A stretch of 64,000 nt of DNA from Shewanella cyperi (GCF_017354985.1 NZ_CP071501.1:267501-331500), one strand, 5' to 3'; shown: positions 11,871 to 22,370, numbered from the stretch's first letter. Translations and numbers: made by a program. The notes: generated by a model not told the origin, from the sequence alone.

Positions 11871-13238
11871 ATGGCCCTATGGGGTGGCAGATTTCAGGGG
11901 CAGAGCAGCGCCCTGTTTCAACTCTTCAATGATTCTTTGCCGGTGGACTATCGCCTGTTCCAGCAGGATGTGGAAGGCTCCATCGCCTGGGCCGATGCCA
12001 TCGCCAGTGTCGGTATCCTGAGTGCCGATGAATGTAAACGGCTGAAGCAGGCTCTGAACGACTTGCTGACCGAAGTGGGTGAGGACGGCAATGCCATTAT
12101 TGCCAGTGGCGCCGAGGATATTCACAGCTTCGTTGAGCAGCGGCTGATTGCCAAGGTCGGGGATCTCGGCAAAAAGCTGCACACGGGCCGTTCCCGTAAC
12201 GATCAGGTGGCCACGGATCTCAAGCTCTGGTGCAAGGCCACGGTTGCCGAATTGCAGCACAAGCTGCAGACCCTGGTTGGCGCCCTGCTGGCCCTGTGTG
12301 AGCGGGAACTGGATGCCGTGATGCCAGGTTATACCCATCTGCAAAGAGCCCAGCCTGTGACCTTTGGTCATTGGTGTCTGGCCTATGTGGAAATGTTTGA
12401 GCGGGATCTGTCCCGGCTCAATGATGCCCTGAAACGCCTGGATACCTGCCCTCTGGGCTCGGGCGCCCTGGCCGGGACCGCCTATGCTATCGACAGGCAA
12501 AAGCTGGCTCTGTCCCTGGGGTTCAATGGTCCCACCCTCAACAGCCTGGATGCGGTATCCGACCGGGATCACGTGGTGGAACTGTGCTCCGCTGCTTCCC
12601 TGTCCATGCTGCACCTGTCGCGCATGGCCGAAGATCTGATCTTCTTCAACTCAGGCGAGGCCGCCTTTATCGAGTTGGCGGACAATGTCACCTCGGGCTC
12701 GTCCCTGATGCCGCAGAAGAAAAACCCCGATGCCCTGGAGCTGATCCGCGGCAAGACCGGCCGTGTCTACGGTAACCTGATGGGCATTCTGACGACCATG
12801 AAAGCCCTGCCACTGGCCTATAACAAGGACATGCAGGAAGACAAGGAAGGCCTGTTTGATACCCTGGACTCCTGGGGCATTTGTCTCGACATGGCGGCGC
12901 TGGTGCTGGAGGGCCTCAAGGTCAACCGTGGCAATGCGCTGACGGCGGCCCAGCAGGGCTATGCCAATGCCACCGAGTTGGCGGACTATCTGGTGGCCAA
13001 GGGCATGCCATTCCGTGAGGCACACCATGTGGTGGGTGAGCTGGTGGTCAAGGCCATAGGCTTGGGCTTGCCGCTGGAGCAGTTACCGCTGGAGCTGTTA
13101 CAGCAGAGCGCGGCGGTCATCCAGGATGACGTGTTTCCACACCTGAGTATCGAAGCCTGCCTCGGCAAGCGCGATGTATTGGGCGGCACAGCCATCAACC
13201 GGGTGCAGGCGGCCCTCAAGGTCAAGCAAGGTGACTGA
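11871..13238 (+). CDS. argH: Argininosuccinate lyase
   Basis: A 455-residue fumarase/aspartase superfamily enzyme that splits argininosuccinate to arginine and fumarate. The flexible-loop signature [13 protein letters not shown] (catalytic Ser) lies near residue 275 and [13 protein letters not shown] near residue 105. It is the last gene of the arg cluster and lacks the C-terminal ArgA (N-acetylglutamate synthase) fusion found in some marine gammaproteobacteria. AAGGAG is 7 nt before the ATG. Confidence 0.97.
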   Translation: MALWGGRFQGQSSALFQLFNDSLPVDYRLFQQDVEGSIAWADAIASVGILSADECKRLKQALNDLLTEVGEDGNAIIASGAEDIHSFVEQRLIAKVGDLGKKLHTGRSRNDQVATDLKLWCKATVAELQHKLQTLVGALLALCERELDAVMPGYTHLQRAQPVTFGHWCLAYVEMFERDLSRLNDALKRLDTCPLGSGALAGTAYAIDRQKLALSLGFNGPTLNSLDAVSDRDHVVELCSAASLSMLHLSRMAEDLIFFNSGEAAFIELADNVTSGSSLMPQKKNPDALELIRGKTGRVYGNLMGILTTMKALPLAYNKDMQEDKEGLFDTLDSWGICLDMAALVLEGLKVNRGNALTAAQQGYANATELADYLVAKGMPFREAHHVVGELVVKAIGLGLPLEQLPLELLQQSAAVIQDDVFPHLSIEACLGKRDVLGGTAINRVQAALKVKQGD

Positions 13239-13276
13239 GCCGCTGTGGCGATAACAGTTCCGGAAAACGACCAAAG

Positions 13277-13305
13277 AAAAAGGCTCGCAAATGGCGAGCC
13301 TTTTC
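13277..13305. terminator. Terminator between argH and the acyl-CoA ligase gene
   Basis: The stem AAGGCTCGC/GCGAGCCTT (13280-13302) is flanked by an A run on the left and TTTT on the right. It serves argH and, in the other direction, the convergent ligase gene. Confidence 0.85.
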
Positions 13306-13317
13306 GCAGGCGTCAGA

Positions 13318-14985
13318 TTAGATTTCCTCTTCCCACACCACCTTGGCACCTCGGACACCGTCCACCTTGGCGCTGAAACGCGCTTCCAGCACGTGACGTT
13401 TGATCTTCAATGTTGGCGTCAGCACATCGTTTTCTATGGTCCAGGGATCCGTCACCACCACCACGGCATCCACTGTTTCATGGGATTCCAGATTGGGGTT
13501 GATGGCATCCAGGGTTGCCTTGATGGACACCCGCACTTCTTCCCTTGGTTGCAACTTGGCACCCTCGGACAATTGCACCAGGGCTATGGGGTGTGGCAGG
13601 CCGGAACCTATGACGCAGATAAGTTCAATATGGGGATCCTGGGCCAGCTTGCGCTCAATGGGCACTGGCGCCACATACTTACCTTTCGAGGTTTTGAAGT
13701 TGTCCTTCACCCGGCCCGTAATGCTGATACAGCCATCTTCATCTATGGTGCACAGGTCACCGGTGTGAAAGAAGCCATCGCCATCGAAGGCGGCCTCTGT
13801 GGCCTCCGGTTGCAGATAGTAGCCGCTCATTAGTCCCGGACTCTTCACCAGCAGTTCGCCATCCTCGCCGCGGCGCACATCGCAACCGACTATGGGCTTG
13901 CCAACCGTGCCTATCTTATTGGCGTCGAAGGGATAGTTGATGATCGAATAGGCACTGTTTTCCGTCATGCCCCAGGCCTCACAGATGTCCAGACCTATGC
14001 TGTGATACCACTGGATAAGCGATGCCGGTATGGGCGCCGAGCCCGAGCCCAGCAGACGGCATTGGTCGAGGCCCAGTCCCTTGTGGATCTTGCGCTTCAC
14101 CAGATAACCGATGAGGGGGATCTTCAGCAGCAGTTGCAGTTTGTTGTAGCCAATCTTGTCGATAATGTTCTTTTGGAACAGGGTCCATAAGCGTGGTACC
14201 GAGAAAAATACCGTGGGGCGCATGCGCTGCACATCGGCGACAAAGGTGTCCAGGTTCTCGACAAAGGCCACCGGACTGCCGGAGTAGAAAGAAGAGCCCT
14301 CAATCGCCACCCGCTCAGTAATGTGTGCCAGCGGCAGGTAAGACAAGAGACGGTCTTCGCCACTGGTCTTGAGATCGCGCACCACGGCGCTGCAGGTCCA
14401 GGCATAACTGCCAAAGGTCTGGATGGCGCCCTTGGGTTTACCCGTTGACCCTGAGGTGTAGATCAGGGTCATGATGTCATCCAGCTTCGGCAGGGGGGCT
14501 TCCAGCAGGGGTTGGCCCATGGTCAGCAGCTGCTGCCAGCCATATTGGGTCGGCATGGTGTCGTAGGGCATGGCCAGACGCAAAATGCTGCCGCCGAGAC
14601 CGGCCTCCTGCTCGGCCCAGTGATCCAGCTTGCCTATGATGATGGCCTTGGCACCACTGTGCTCCAGTACATAACGAATGGTATCGGCATTGGCAGTGGG
14701 ATAGATGGGCACGCTGATGTAACCGCCGTACATCAAGGCCAGATCGCTGATAAACCACTCGGCACAGTTCTTTGACAGCACGGCAATCTTGTCACCCGGC
14801 ACCAGACCAAGATGACGCAAGCCTCCGGCCAATTGCTGCATTTGCTGCTGCACCTGACGCCAGCTGAAATCCCGGTATTGACCGTTAATGGGTTGGCGTA
14901 AGTAGACTTCGTCGCCCCGGGTCTCCACCCAATGGGTCAACATTGCTATCGGGGTCTTGTTTTGGGTTTCCATCGGTTTATCCAT
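13318..14985 (-). CDS. AMP-dependent long-chain acyl-CoA synthetase family protein
   Basis: A 555-residue ANL-superfamily adenylating enzyme. The P-loop-like A3 motif LIYTSGSTGKPKG is seen near residue 175, followed by a GMTE motif (AWGMTENS), a TGD motif (FFHTGDLCTIDEDG) and the family-typical GRVKDNFKTSKGKYVAP with the catalytic-type lysines. No membrane segment is obvious. The sequence style fits fatty-acyl-CoA ligases of the FadD/FACL type; the actual chain-length preference cannot be read from sequence. Two start codons, 14985 and 14973, are possible and neither has a strong ribosome site. It stands alone, convergent with argH. Confidence 0.85.
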   Translation of the reverse strand: MDKPMETQNKTPIAMLTHWVETRGDEVYLRQPINGQYRDFSWRQVQQQMQQLAGGLRHLGLVPGDKIAVLSKNCAEWFISDLALMYGGYISVPIYPTANADTIRYVLEHSGAKAIIIGKLDHWAEQEAGLGGSILRLAMPYDTMPTQYGWQQLLTMGQPLLEAPLPKLDDIMTLIYTSGSTGKPKGAIQTFGSYAWTCSAVVRDLKTSGEDRLLSYLPLAHITERVAIEGSSFYSGSPVAFVENLDTFVADVQRMRPTVFFSVPRLWTLFQKNIIDKIGYNKLQLLLKIPLIGYLVKRKIHKGLGLDQCRLLGSGSAPIPASLIQWYHSIGLDICEAWGMTENSAYSIINYPFDANKIGTVGKPIVGCDVRRGEDGELLVKSPGLMSGYYLQPEATEAAFDGDGFFHTGDLCTIDEDGCISITGRVKDNFKTSKGKYVAPVPIERKLAQDPHIELICVIGSGLPHPIALVQLSEGAKLQPREEVRVSIKATLDAINPNLESHETVDAVVVVTDPWTIENDVLTPTLKIKRHVLEARFSAKVDGVRGAKVVWEEEI

Positions 14986-15192
14986 CCACGATTATTGTTA
15001 TTTTGCATGCTGCTTCAAACGCACGTTTAAGTTCCAGTATGTCGACTTTAGCGGCAATGGGCAAACAGTTTAGCAGATGGTGATATCTCTCTATTAATAC
15101 AAATAGTTAATTGAGAAAATTCTTATGATTAACCTTGAGTTTACAACTTTTCAGGAAAGGAATAACATCTCGTCGCGGAATTCGGCATTACA

Positions 15193-15291
15193 TTTACCGG
15201 CGATGAAAAGGTAAAGCTGGTGGTATTGCCTACCCAAGGACAGGTATCGGGAAGATACCGTGCTGCAAGAGCAATTCTTGCGACCAAGGAG
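15193..15291 (+). promoter_or_regulatory. Hairpin-rich 5' leader ahead of the lipoprotein gene
   Basis: Four consecutive small stem-loops can be drawn in this leader: TTTACC/GGTAAA (15193-15215), GGTA/TACC (15222-15234), GGTATC/GATACC (15243-15259) and GCAAGA/TCTTGC (15265-15281). The last ends 4 nt before the AAGGAG ribosome site (15286-15291). The rest of the gap since 14986 is AT-rich and probably holds the promoter, which I could not place. No known riboswitch consensus was recognised. Confidence 0.4.
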
Positions 15292-15300
15292 TTTATTATC

Positions 15301-17562
15301 TTGCAAACCCCAAGCTATAGAAAAACCATCATCGCTTCTTTAATTGCCGCCTCCCTGTCAGCCTGTGGTGGTGGCAATGATGAGACTAAACCTGCGCCTG
15401 TTAACCAGGCTCCCACAGTTTCTGTGACCGATAGCAGCATCCAGGAAGGTTTGGCCATCAACCTGACTGCCGTAGCCAGCGACAGCGACGGCAGTATCAG
15501 CAGTTATAGCTGGAGTCAAAAATCGGGTACCAGCGTGATCCTGAATGGCGCAAATACCGCTTCCATCAGCTTTACCGCCCCTGCTGTGACCGAAGATGAG
15601 AACCTTGTATTCACTGTCACAGTGACAGATGACAAGGGCGCTACCGCTTTCAAAGATGTGACTGTGACAGTTACCGCCAAAATGCTGGAGCTGACTCTGC
15701 AGGGCAAGGTGACAGATGGTCCCATAGCCAATGCCAAGGTGACAGTATCTGTGGGTGAGCAAGAGTTTATCACTGCAGCTGATGAAAATGGTGATTACCA
15801 TATCGGCTTGAGAGTCGACGATTCCTATGCCACCAAATTAATCAACATCACTGCAGTTGGACCTGCGCAAGGCAGTCCAGTCAAGTTGGTTTCTCTGCTC
15901 GGTAGCCTGGAACATCTCATTGAACAGGCCGGGGCGGATGGCATTCTGACTAAGGATGAGATATTTGGCGTTAACGTAACTAACGTGACTTCGGCTGTCA
16001 GTGCTCTCATGCAGGCTGCCAGCCCAGATGGGCTGATTTACACTCAAGATGCATTCGACAGTGCGGCCAGGGTCTATGACACTTCCCAAGTGCTACCATT
16101 GGCAACGGCTGTCAAATTACTGCTGGATTATGCTGAAGCCAATCCAGAGCTGGCAATACCTGAAGGGGTTGCCAATACCCAGGAATTGATTACTCATCTG
16201 GAATCGGCGCAAAAATACCTGAGACAAGCGCAATTGGGGATGACGTCAGTTTACGAAGAGGCTCTGGCCGCCATTATTAGCGATGAAAATATCGTTGCTA
16301 CCAATACTGGGAGTGGCAATATCCCCATCGCTGACAGTTATTATTTTAAATCTTCGGGTGGGGACATGAATGGTGCCCGGTTAGTGTTGAACGCTGATGG
16401 CACAGGCTCGCTGCAGCATATTTATACACCTATGATCGAGTTGACATGGACCCTCGGCGATCAGGGACTGATACTCACATATGATGGTGATGGGCTCTGG
16501 TATATTAGGAATGAGCGTGAGGGGCAGGTCGAATATCACCGAACCCAGACGCACATTAAATGGCTATCCAGGAGTGGTGACGTCGACCAGATGATAATGC
16601 AGCATACGGCCAATACTCATTATCTTGAGGGACAGATTCCTGATGGTGAGGTGGTCTTTCCTGAAGTGGTCCAGGCGGTCAAGAGTGCCGGAGTTAAAAC
16701 AGTACAACCTCAGCTGGAGATCGGTGCCCTTTATTCTGTGCCTCGCGCACATTATCTAGATGGAGATTTGAGCTATAGCGCTATCAATCTCCAGCTTGAA
16801 AATGCTGATACGGCAAAACTGGAATTTCCTATGATGTCAGCCGATGGTAGTCTGCATTTTCAACGTGTAACGGCACACTACAATTATAACGATGCCGGAC
16901 ATTTAGTTCTGACTACTGATTATAAGCAACAACCTTTGGCATTGGACTATGCCTTTATTGGAAAAGATAAGGTGCTGGAAGCAAACGTGTTTTTTGAGAA
17001 TAAGACAGAGCAAAATGCTCTTTTGGAAAACGCATTGTTTTTAAGAAAAGAGGTGGATAAATGGAGCCTACAAAGTGTTGTGGGAATTTTTCAGGAAAAA
17101 AGCGCTGCAATACTGCCTCTTAATTATAACTGGACTGAAATTAATGCCGATGGCTCGGTGCTGATGGTAAAAGTAAGTGATGGAAATGCCGATGGTGAAA
17201 TAAGCGAAAGGGAGATCTCTCATTATTCCGGATTATGGCAAATTACTGATAATGGCAACCTCAGTATACGTCGTTATCGCTTCAACAGGGCTGTTACGGA
17301 CACAACAGGTTATTGCATACCTGATAGCTTTGACCCTGCATCAACCGATACCTGTGTACTTGAATATGAACGTCAGTGGAATCTGCATCAAGTAGTGGGC
17401 GATCAATACTATGTACAAAGGATTAACCGTAATTATGTGTATGGTTTGGATTCCACCGGGGAAGTTATTCAACAGCATACTGTGGATTACGCTTCTTTGT
17501 CTAACGCCGTGCTATATAAGGTTGATAGCCGTCCCTATCCGCTATCGGTCAATGTGCAATAA
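15301..17562 (+). CDS. Large lipoprotein with an N-terminal PKD/REJ-like Ig domain
   Basis: A 753-residue predicted outer-membrane or surface lipoprotein. The likely start is TTG 15301, because AAGGAG lies 9 nt upstream and the product then begins with a compact lipoprotein signal peptide, TIIASLIAASLSACGGG (Cys22). A frame open from ATG 15220 would put 27 extra residues before the signal. After a short linker comes an Ig-like/PKD-type domain (residues about 35-130; SDSDGSISSYSWSQKSG, then ENLVFTVTVTDDKGATAFKD), then a GKVTDGPIANAKVTVSVG carboxypeptidase-regulatory-like segment. The C-terminal half is unrecognised. Shewanella genomes carry many such CGGG lipoproteins; the function is unknown. 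Confidence 0.75.
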   Translation: MQTPSYRKTIIASLIAASLSACGGGNDETKPAPVNQAPTVSVTDSSIQEGLAINLTAVASDSDGSISSYSWSQKSGTSVILNGANTASISFTAPAVTEDENLVFTVTVTDDKGATAFKDVTVTVTAKMLELTLQGKVTDGPIANAKVTVSVGEQEFITAADENGDYHIGLRVDDSYATKLINITAVGPAQGSPVKLVSLLGSLEHLIEQAGADGILTKDEIFGVNVTNVTSAVSALMQAASPDGLIYTQDAFDSAARVYDTSQVLPLATAVKLLLDYAEANPELAIPEGVANTQELITHLESAQKYLRQAQLGMTSVYEEALAAIISDENIVATNTGSGNIPIADSYYFKSSGGDMNGARLVLNADGTGSLQHIYTPMIELTWTLGDQGLILTYDGDGLWYIRNEREGQVEYHRTQTHIKWLSRSGDVDQMIMQHTANTHYLEGQIPDGEVVFPEVVQAVKSAGVKTVQPQLEIGALYSVPRAHYLDGDLSYSAINLQLENADTAKLEFPMMSADGSLHFQRVTAHYNYNDAGHLVLTTDYKQQPLALDYAFIGKDKVLEANVFFENKTEQNALLENALFLRKEVDKWSLQSVVGIFQEKSAAILPLNYNWTEINADGSVLMVKVSDGNADGEISEREISHYSGLWQITDNGNLSIRRYRFNRAVTDTTGYCIPDSFDPASTDTCVLEYERQWNLHQVVGDQYYVQRINRNYVYGLDSTGEVIQQHTVDYASLSNAVLYKVDSRPYPLSVNVQ

Positions 17563-17702
17563 AGGAGTTTTGTCAGCGCACAATATGTCTCCGTGCCTCG
17601 CTCAATATAACACCTGGAAAGGTTGCCTCCCAAAGCAGATGAATAGGCTAGCAAAGCGGGTTTGCTCCGTCTAATGCCACAGCCTTAACCCGATAAGCCA
17701 TG

Positions 17703-17746
17703 AAGCCCTTGGACTACTTTATGATGTGGTCCAAGGGCTTTGTATT
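17703..17746 (+). terminator. Terminator downstream of the lipoprotein gene
   Basis: A 12-bp stem, AAGCCCTTGGAC/GTCCAAGGGCTT, with a 14-nt loop, is followed by TTTGTATT. It is 140 bp after the lipoprotein gene (+) and abuts the stop codon of the trmH relic on the other strand, where it may once have been that gene's terminator. The 17563-17702 stretch holds nothing else recognisable. Confidence 0.6.
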
Positions 17747-17866
17747 ATCCCGCAGCAGCGCGCATCTTGTCCCACCACTCGGGGGGAGCGTCTATCTGGC
17801 CCTGGTCATCGATGCGCGGGTAGGGCAGCTCTTTACGGCGGCAGGCCTTGGCCATAAGTGTTGGGG
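17745..17866 (-). pseudogene. Relic of a second trmH 3' end
   Basis: On the minus strand this stretch translates to AKACRRKELPYP, then a D-x-QGQI motif, then EWWDKMRAAAG and a TAA stop (17745-17747). It is a clear homologue of the last ~38 residues of the intact trmH just upstream (AKACRRKGIPYP ... QGQI ... DWWDRMRAP). The two tails differ at many bases, so this is not a fresh duplication. The homology fades just 5' of the AKACRRK codons and there is no start, so it is a gene fragment left by recombination or by replacement of trmH. Confidence 0.7.
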
Positions 17867-17894
17867 TGGCTGGGTATGGGTCACCCTTGTCTAC

Positions 17895-18593
17895 TCAGGC
17901 CATTGTTTCTGGCATGGGGGCGCGCATCCTGTCCCACCAGTCCTTATCGGCAAGGATCTGTCCTTGCTGATCCAGTTCGGGGTAGGGGATGCCTTTGCGG
18001 CGGCAAGCCTTGGCGTAGATGGGGTGCCCCTGTTCGAACAGCAGCTTCTGACAATAGGCGTCATCCAGCTTGCGCTCGCCATACATGCCGGCCAGCTTGC
18101 GCTGGCGTTCGGCCTCAAACAGGATCAGTGCGGCGGCCACTGACACATTGAGGGATTGCACCATACCCACCATGGGAATGATCACCTGATGATCGGCGTG
18201 AGCTATGGCCTCGGCACTGACGCCGTTTTTCTCATGCCCCAGAATGATGGCGGTGGGGCGAGTGTAATCCAGCTCGCGAAAATCAACCGCTTCTGGCGCG
18301 AAGTTGGTTGCCACCACCTGCATGCCACTTTCCTTAAAGCCGGTGATGGCCGAGCTTACATCCGGATGCTTGACCGTTTTGACCCATTGCTGGCTGCCGG
18401 AAGCAGTATTGCCCGACACCTTCATATCCGGCTCGGGCCAGATGGCGTGGATTTCATGGACGCCCACGGCATCGGCGCTGCGCAGCACGGCGGCAATATT
18501 GTTGGTCTTGTGCACCTGATCGAGGCACAGGGTGAGGTCCACCTGGCGGTTGTCCAGCATGGCATTGATGCGGGCGAAACGTTCTGGGCTCAT
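17895..18593 (-). CDS. trmH: tRNA (guanosine(18)-2'-O)-methyltransferase
   Basis: A 232-residue SPOUT-class enzyme that methylates the ribose of G18 in tRNA D-loops. The SpoU motifs are present: NNIAAVLRSADAVG (motif 1), ILGHEKNGVS (motif 2), and IPMVGMVQSLNVSVAAALIL (motif 3, forming the SAM-binding trefoil knot). It follows ridA in the gmk-rpoZ-spoT-ridA-trmH run, as trmH follows spoT in E. coli. A degenerate copy of its 3' end lies immediately downstream. No clear ribosome site is seen. Confidence 0.93.
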   Translation of the reverse strand: MSPERFARINAMLDNRQVDLTLCLDQVHKTNNIAAVLRSADAVGVHEIHAIWPEPDMKVSGNTASGSQQWVKTVKHPDVSSAITGFKESGMQVVATNFAPEAVDFRELDYTRPTAIILGHEKNGVSAEAIAHADHQVIIPMVGMVQSLNVSVAAALILFEAERQRKLAGMYGERKLDDAYCQKLLFEQGHPIYAKACRRKGIPYPELDQQGQILADKDWWDRMRAPMPETMA

Positions 18594-18616
18594 AGCTAAA
18601 AATCTGTTCTGACTTA

Positions 18617-18645
18617 CAAAAACAAAAGGGCGCCGAAGCGCCCTG
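18617..18645 (-). terminator. Terminator between ridA and trmH
   Basis: On the minus strand GGGCGC-TTCG-GCGCCC forms a UUCG-capped stem followed by TTTTGTTTTT. It should partly separate trmH from the upstream spoT-ridA transcript. Confidence 0.8.
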
Positions 18646-18659
18646 CAAACAACCGGAAC

Positions 18660-19043
18660 TTAAAGTTCCATCACTCCGTCCATCTCGACCTGGGCACCCT
18701 TGGGCAGCTCTTTCACGCCGATGGCGGCGCGGGCCGGATAGGGTTGCTGGAAGTAACGACCCATGATCTCGTTCACCTTGGCAAAGTGGGACAGATCGGT
18801 GAGGAAGATGTTGAGCTTGGCTATATCGGCCAGGGAACCGCCGGCGGCTTCGCACACAGCTTTCAGGTTGTCGAACACCTGCACCACCTGGGCTTCGAAA
18901 TCCTCACCCACCAGGGTCATGGTGGCCGGTACCAGGGGAATTTGGCCGGACAGGTAGACGGTTGCGCCTACTTTTACAGCCTGGGAATAGGTTCCAATCG
19001 CAGCCGGCGCCTTGTCGGTGGCGATGATAATTTTTTCAGCCAT
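18660..19043 (-). CDS. ridA: Reactive imine/enamine deaminase RidA
   Basis: A 127-residue RidA/YjgF/UK114 protein that hydrolyses 2-aminoacrylate and related imines made by PLP enzymes. Family features are [21 protein letters not shown], the segment [14 protein letters not shown], and the active-site arginine in [12 protein letters not shown]. It sits between spoT and trmH, with GAGAGAG before the ATG. Confidence 0.95.
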   Translation of the reverse strand: MAEKIIIATDKAPAAIGTYSQAVKVGATVYLSGQIPLVPATMTLVGEDFEAQVVQVFDNLKAVCEAAGGSLADIAKLNIFLTDLSHFAKVNEIMGRYFQQPYPARAAIGVKELPKGAQVEMDGVMEL

Positions 19044-19090
19044 AGCACTCTCTCTCTGGTTGTTGATCTTGTTGATGTTCTTGTGGAGCG

Positions 19091-21193
19091 TTATCTGTTT
19101 CTTGAGGTTCTGAGCACCTCGGGCAGTACCCTGATGCGCCGCATCACGTTGGCCAGATGGATACGATCCCGCACCGAAATCCGCAGGTTGATCAGATACA
19201 CCCGACCGTCGCGCTCTTCGGTGCTGAGGTTGTGAATGTTCGAACCCTCGCCAGCAATGATTGAGGTGATCTTGGCCAGGGCGCCCTGGTGGTTAACTAT
19301 CTCCACCCTCAGGTTGGCCTGGTATTCAACGCCGTCGACCTTGTCCCACTGTACCGGAATGTACTTGTCGGGCTCGCCCTGGTAACCGCGGATATTGGCG
19401 CAGTTTTCCATATGCACCACCAGGCCCTTGCCGGGGCTCACGTGGGCTATGATGGCATCGCCGGGGATGGGGCGACAGCACTTGGCGAAGGACACCAGCA
19501 TGCCTTCGGCACCGCGGATAGGCATCAGATGGGTCTCACCACCGGCGCTGCTGTCGATGTTATCGCCCAGCAGGCGTTGGGCTATGACTATGCTCATGGC
19601 GTTGCCGAGGCCAATGTCGGCCAGCAGGCTGTCGAGACTGGTGTGCTTGGTGTCACGGATAACCTTGTCAATCTGCTCCAGCGGTATGGTGTCCAGGCGG
19701 GTCTCACCCAGGGCATGGTTGAGCAGGCGCTTGCCGAGGGCAATGGCGTCATCCTGTTTGAGGCTCTTGAGCACCTGACGGATCTTGGCTCGGGCCTTGC
19801 CGGTGACCACAAAGTTGAGCCAGGCGGCATTGGGCCTGGCGCCCTTGGCGGTAATGATTTCCACCGTTTGGCCCGAGAGCAGTGGCTGGCTGAGCGGATA
19901 GGCCTGGCGGTTGACCCGGGCGCCGACGCAGGTATTGCCCACGTCCGTATGCACTTCGTAGGCGAAGTCCACCGCCGTGGCACCCACAGGCAGTTCGAGG
20001 ATGCGACCCTCGGGGGTAAAGACGTAAATTTCTTCCGGGAACAGCTCGGTTTTAACGTTCTCGACAAATTCGAACGAGGAGCTGGCACTCTGCTGCAGCT
20101 CCAACAGGCTTTGCATCCACTTGCGGGCCCGCACCTGGGTGGTGGTGCCACCGCCTTCACTGCCACCCTTGTACATCCAGTGGGCCGCCACACCCTTGTC
20201 GGCCATCTGGTCCATGTCTTCGGTACGGATCTGGATTTCCACGGGGACACCATGGGGACCGAATAGCGAGGTATGCAGCGACTGGTAACCGTTGGCCTTG
20301 GGAATCGCAATATAGTCTTTGAAGCGGCCGGGGCGCGGCTTGTACAGACCGTGCATGGCGCCCAGTACCCGGTAGCAGGTGTCAATGGAGTCGACTATGA
20401 CCCGGAAGGCATAGATGTCCATCACTTCCTGGAATTGCAATTCCTTGCTCTGCATCTTGTTGTAGATGGAGTAAAGGTTCTTTTCCCGGCCCTTGACCTT
20501 GCCGGGGATCCCCGCATCTTCAAGGCGGGCGGCAATGGCGGATTCTATGTTCTGGATCAGTTCCTTGCGGTTGCCACGGGCGGATTTGACCACCTCTTTG
20601 AGCACCCGGTAGCGCATGGGGTAATAGGCGTGGAAACCCAGATCCTCCAACTCGGTCTTGATATTGTGGATACCGAGACGGTTGGCTATGGGGGCGTAGA
20701 TTTCCAGGGTTTCCCGGGCGATGCGGCGGCGTTTATCTGGCCGCAGGGCGCCGAGGGTGCGCATATTGTGGGTGCGGTCGGCCAGCTTGATGAGGATCAC
20801 CCGGATATCTTGGGTCATGGCCATCATCATCTTGCGGAAGTTCTCCGCCTGGGCCTCTTTTTTGTCGCGGAACTTGAGCTTGTCGAGCTTGGAGACACCT
20901 TCCACCAACTCGGCCACCGAGGGGCCAAACAGCTCCGCCAGATCGTCCTTGGTGACGTGGGTGTCTTCTATGGTGTCATGCAGCAGGGCGGCCATCAGGG
21001 TTTCGTGATCCAGACGCATGTCCGCCAGGATCCGGGCCACCGCCACGGGATGGGTAATATAGGGTTCGCCACTGGTGCGCATCTGCCCTTCGTGGGCATC
21101 GCGCGCTACCTGATATGCCTGTTTGAGTAAAGCCATCTGCCCGCTATCCAAGTAGGCGGAAGCAGATTCTTTAAGACCTTCAAACAGATACAA
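19091..21193 (-). CDS. spoT: Bifunctional (p)ppGpp synthetase/hydrolase
   Basis: A 700-residue RelA/SpoT homologue. The order is HD hydrolase domain ([12 protein letters not shown], then LLHDTIEDT), synthetase domain ([20 protein letters not shown], then [14 protein letters not shown]), TGS domain ([27 protein letters not shown]), a helical region, and a C-terminal ACT domain ([17 protein letters not shown]). The intact HD motif argues for hydrolase activity. The start codon is TTG (21193), as in E. coli spoT, with GGGAG upstream, and gives [10 protein letters not shown]. It lies 28 bp after rpoZ in the same operon. Confidence 0.97.
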   Translation of the reverse strand: MYLFEGLKESASAYLDSGQMALLKQAYQVARDAHEGQMRTSGEPYITHPVAVARILADMRLDHETLMAALLHDTIEDTHVTKDDLAELFGPSVAELVEGVSKLDKLKFRDKKEAQAENFRKMMMAMTQDIRVILIKLADRTHNMRTLGALRPDKRRRIARETLEIYAPIANRLGIHNIKTELEDLGFHAYYPMRYRVLKEVVKSARGNRKELIQNIESAIAARLEDAGIPGKVKGREKNLYSIYNKMQSKELQFQEVMDIYAFRVIVDSIDTCYRVLGAMHGLYKPRPGRFKDYIAIPKANGYQSLHTSLFGPHGVPVEIQIRTEDMDQMADKGVAAHWMYKGGSEGGGTTTQVRARKWMQSLLELQQSASSSFEFVENVKTELFPEEIYVFTPEGRILELPVGATAVDFAYEVHTDVGNTCVGARVNRQAYPLSQPLLSGQTVEIITAKGARPNAAWLNFVVTGKARAKIRQVLKSLKQDDAIALGKRLLNHALGETRLDTIPLEQIDKVIRDTKHTSLDSLLADIGLGNAMSIVIAQRLLGDNIDSSAGGETHLMPIRGAEGMLVSFAKCCRPIPGDAIIAHVSPGKGLVVHMENCANIRGYQGEPDKYIPVQWDKVDGVEYQANLRVEIVNHQGALAKITSIIAGEGSNIHNLSTEERDGRVYLINLRISVRDRIHLANVMRRIRVLPEVLRTSRNR

Positions 21194-21221
21194 GTGGCGC
21201 GTCTCCCTATATTGTCATTCC

Positions 21222-21500
21222 TTAGAATGTACGGCCTTCGGCGATGGCGGCAACGGCAGCGATTTCGGCTGCTTCGCGCTCACGCACGCTCTGACGCTCG
21301 TCGGCATCCAGAGTGGTGGAATTAACCAGACCGCTTTCGATTTCACGCAGGGCGATAACCGTTGGCTTGTCGTTTTGCTCTTCAACCATGGGGTCTTTAC
21401 CCTGCACGGCGATCTGACGGGCACGACGCGCCGCAACCAGGATCATGTCAAAACGGTTGCCGATTTGCTTGACGGCATCTTCTACTGTTACGCGAGCCAT
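21222..21500 (-). CDS. rpoZ: RNA polymerase omega subunit
   Basis: A 92-residue omega subunit that assists folding of beta-prime and links ppGpp to RNA polymerase. The N-terminus [30 protein letters not shown] is the family hallmark. It is flanked by gmk and spoT as in enterobacteria. Confidence 0.97.
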   Translation of the reverse strand: MARVTVEDAVKQIGNRFDMILVAARRARQIAVQGKDPMVEEQNDKPTVIALREIESGLVNSTTLDADERQSVREREAAEIAAVAAIAEGRTF

Positions 21501-21559
21501 GTGATGGAACTCCAGTTATCGAGAGGGAAAAAATGACGCAAAATTGTACACGAAGGCAA

Positions 21560-22183
21560 TTACTCTGCCAACAGATCGTTAAGCATATCACTGTGGGTGC
21601 GGGCTTGACCAGCACAGCTTAGCCGGGCGGCGCGAATGATCGCCCGCAGATCCGCCAGGGCGGAATCAAAGTTATCGTTGACTATCACATAGTCATATTC
21701 GTTGTAGTGGGACATCTCGGACACGGCCTTGGCCATACGGCTGGCAATGACCTCGGCGCTGTCCTGGCCACGGCCGGTTAGGCGCCGCTCCAGTTCGGTC
21801 TTGGACGGCGGCAGGATAAAGACGCCTATGGCCTCCGGCATCAGTTTGCGTACCTGCTGAGCGCCCTGCCAATCGATATCGAGGAACACATCAATGCCCC
21901 TGGCCAGGGTGTCTTCCACCGCATGACGGGAGGTGCCGTAATAATTGCCGAACACCTCGGCCCATTCGAAGAAGGCCCCTTCGGCGATCAGACCCTTGAA
22001 CTGGTCAACGCTGACAAAGTGATAATGCTGTCCGTTGGTTTCGCCTGGGCGCGGCGCGCGGGTGGTATGTGACACAGACACCTGCATATCCGCCGGTTTG
22101 TCCTGCAGCAAGGCCGCGATTAAGGAGGATTTTCCGGCGCCGCTGGGGGCCGATACGATAAACAGGTTTCCACGAGCACTCAT
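21560..22183 (-). CDS. gmk: Guanylate kinase
   Basis: A 207-residue enzyme phosphorylating GMP to GDP. The P-loop is [11 protein letters not shown] at residues 9-19, followed by the GMP-binding [20 protein letters not shown] segment. The ATG at 22183 is chosen: GGATGG lies 7 nt upstream and the product begins [15 protein letters not shown]; the frame continues 23 codons upstream without homology. It is the first gene of the gmk-rpoZ-spoT-ridA-trmH run. Confidence 0.96.
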   Translation of the reverse strand: MSARGNLFIVSAPSGAGKSSLIAALLQDKPADMQVSVSHTTRAPRPGETNGQHYHFVSVDQFKGLIAEGAFFEWAEVFGNYYGTSRHAVEDTLARGIDVFLDIDWQGAQQVRKLMPEAIGVFILPPSKTELERRLTGRGQDSAEVIASRMAKAVSEMSHYNEYDYVIVNDNFDSALADLRAIIRAARLSCAGQARTHSDMLNDLLAE

Positions 22184-22370
22184 GCTGATGCCATCCAATC
22201 GGGTTGGCCCCGTGCGCCTTGGCTTAGGGGCGAAAATCAAAGAGCTGGCCATTATATCTGCCGTGGGGCATAAAACGCCAGCGGGGCAGGGCTGACCGCT
22301 GACATTTGCGGGGAAATCCGCTACGCTGCCTCCCAGAATGAGTGCTTAAAAATCGCAACGGGAGTCAATT

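Noticed and set aside
15181..15300. Leader as a cyclic-di-GMP (GEMM) riboswitch
   Set aside because: The conserved GEMM core words (such as GACGCAAAGCC) are absent; only generic hairpins are seen.
15220..15300. ATG 15220 as start of the lipoprotein gene
   Set aside because: It lacks a ribosome site and would bury the lipoprotein signal behind 27 polar residues; TTG 15301 has AAGGAG at good spacing.
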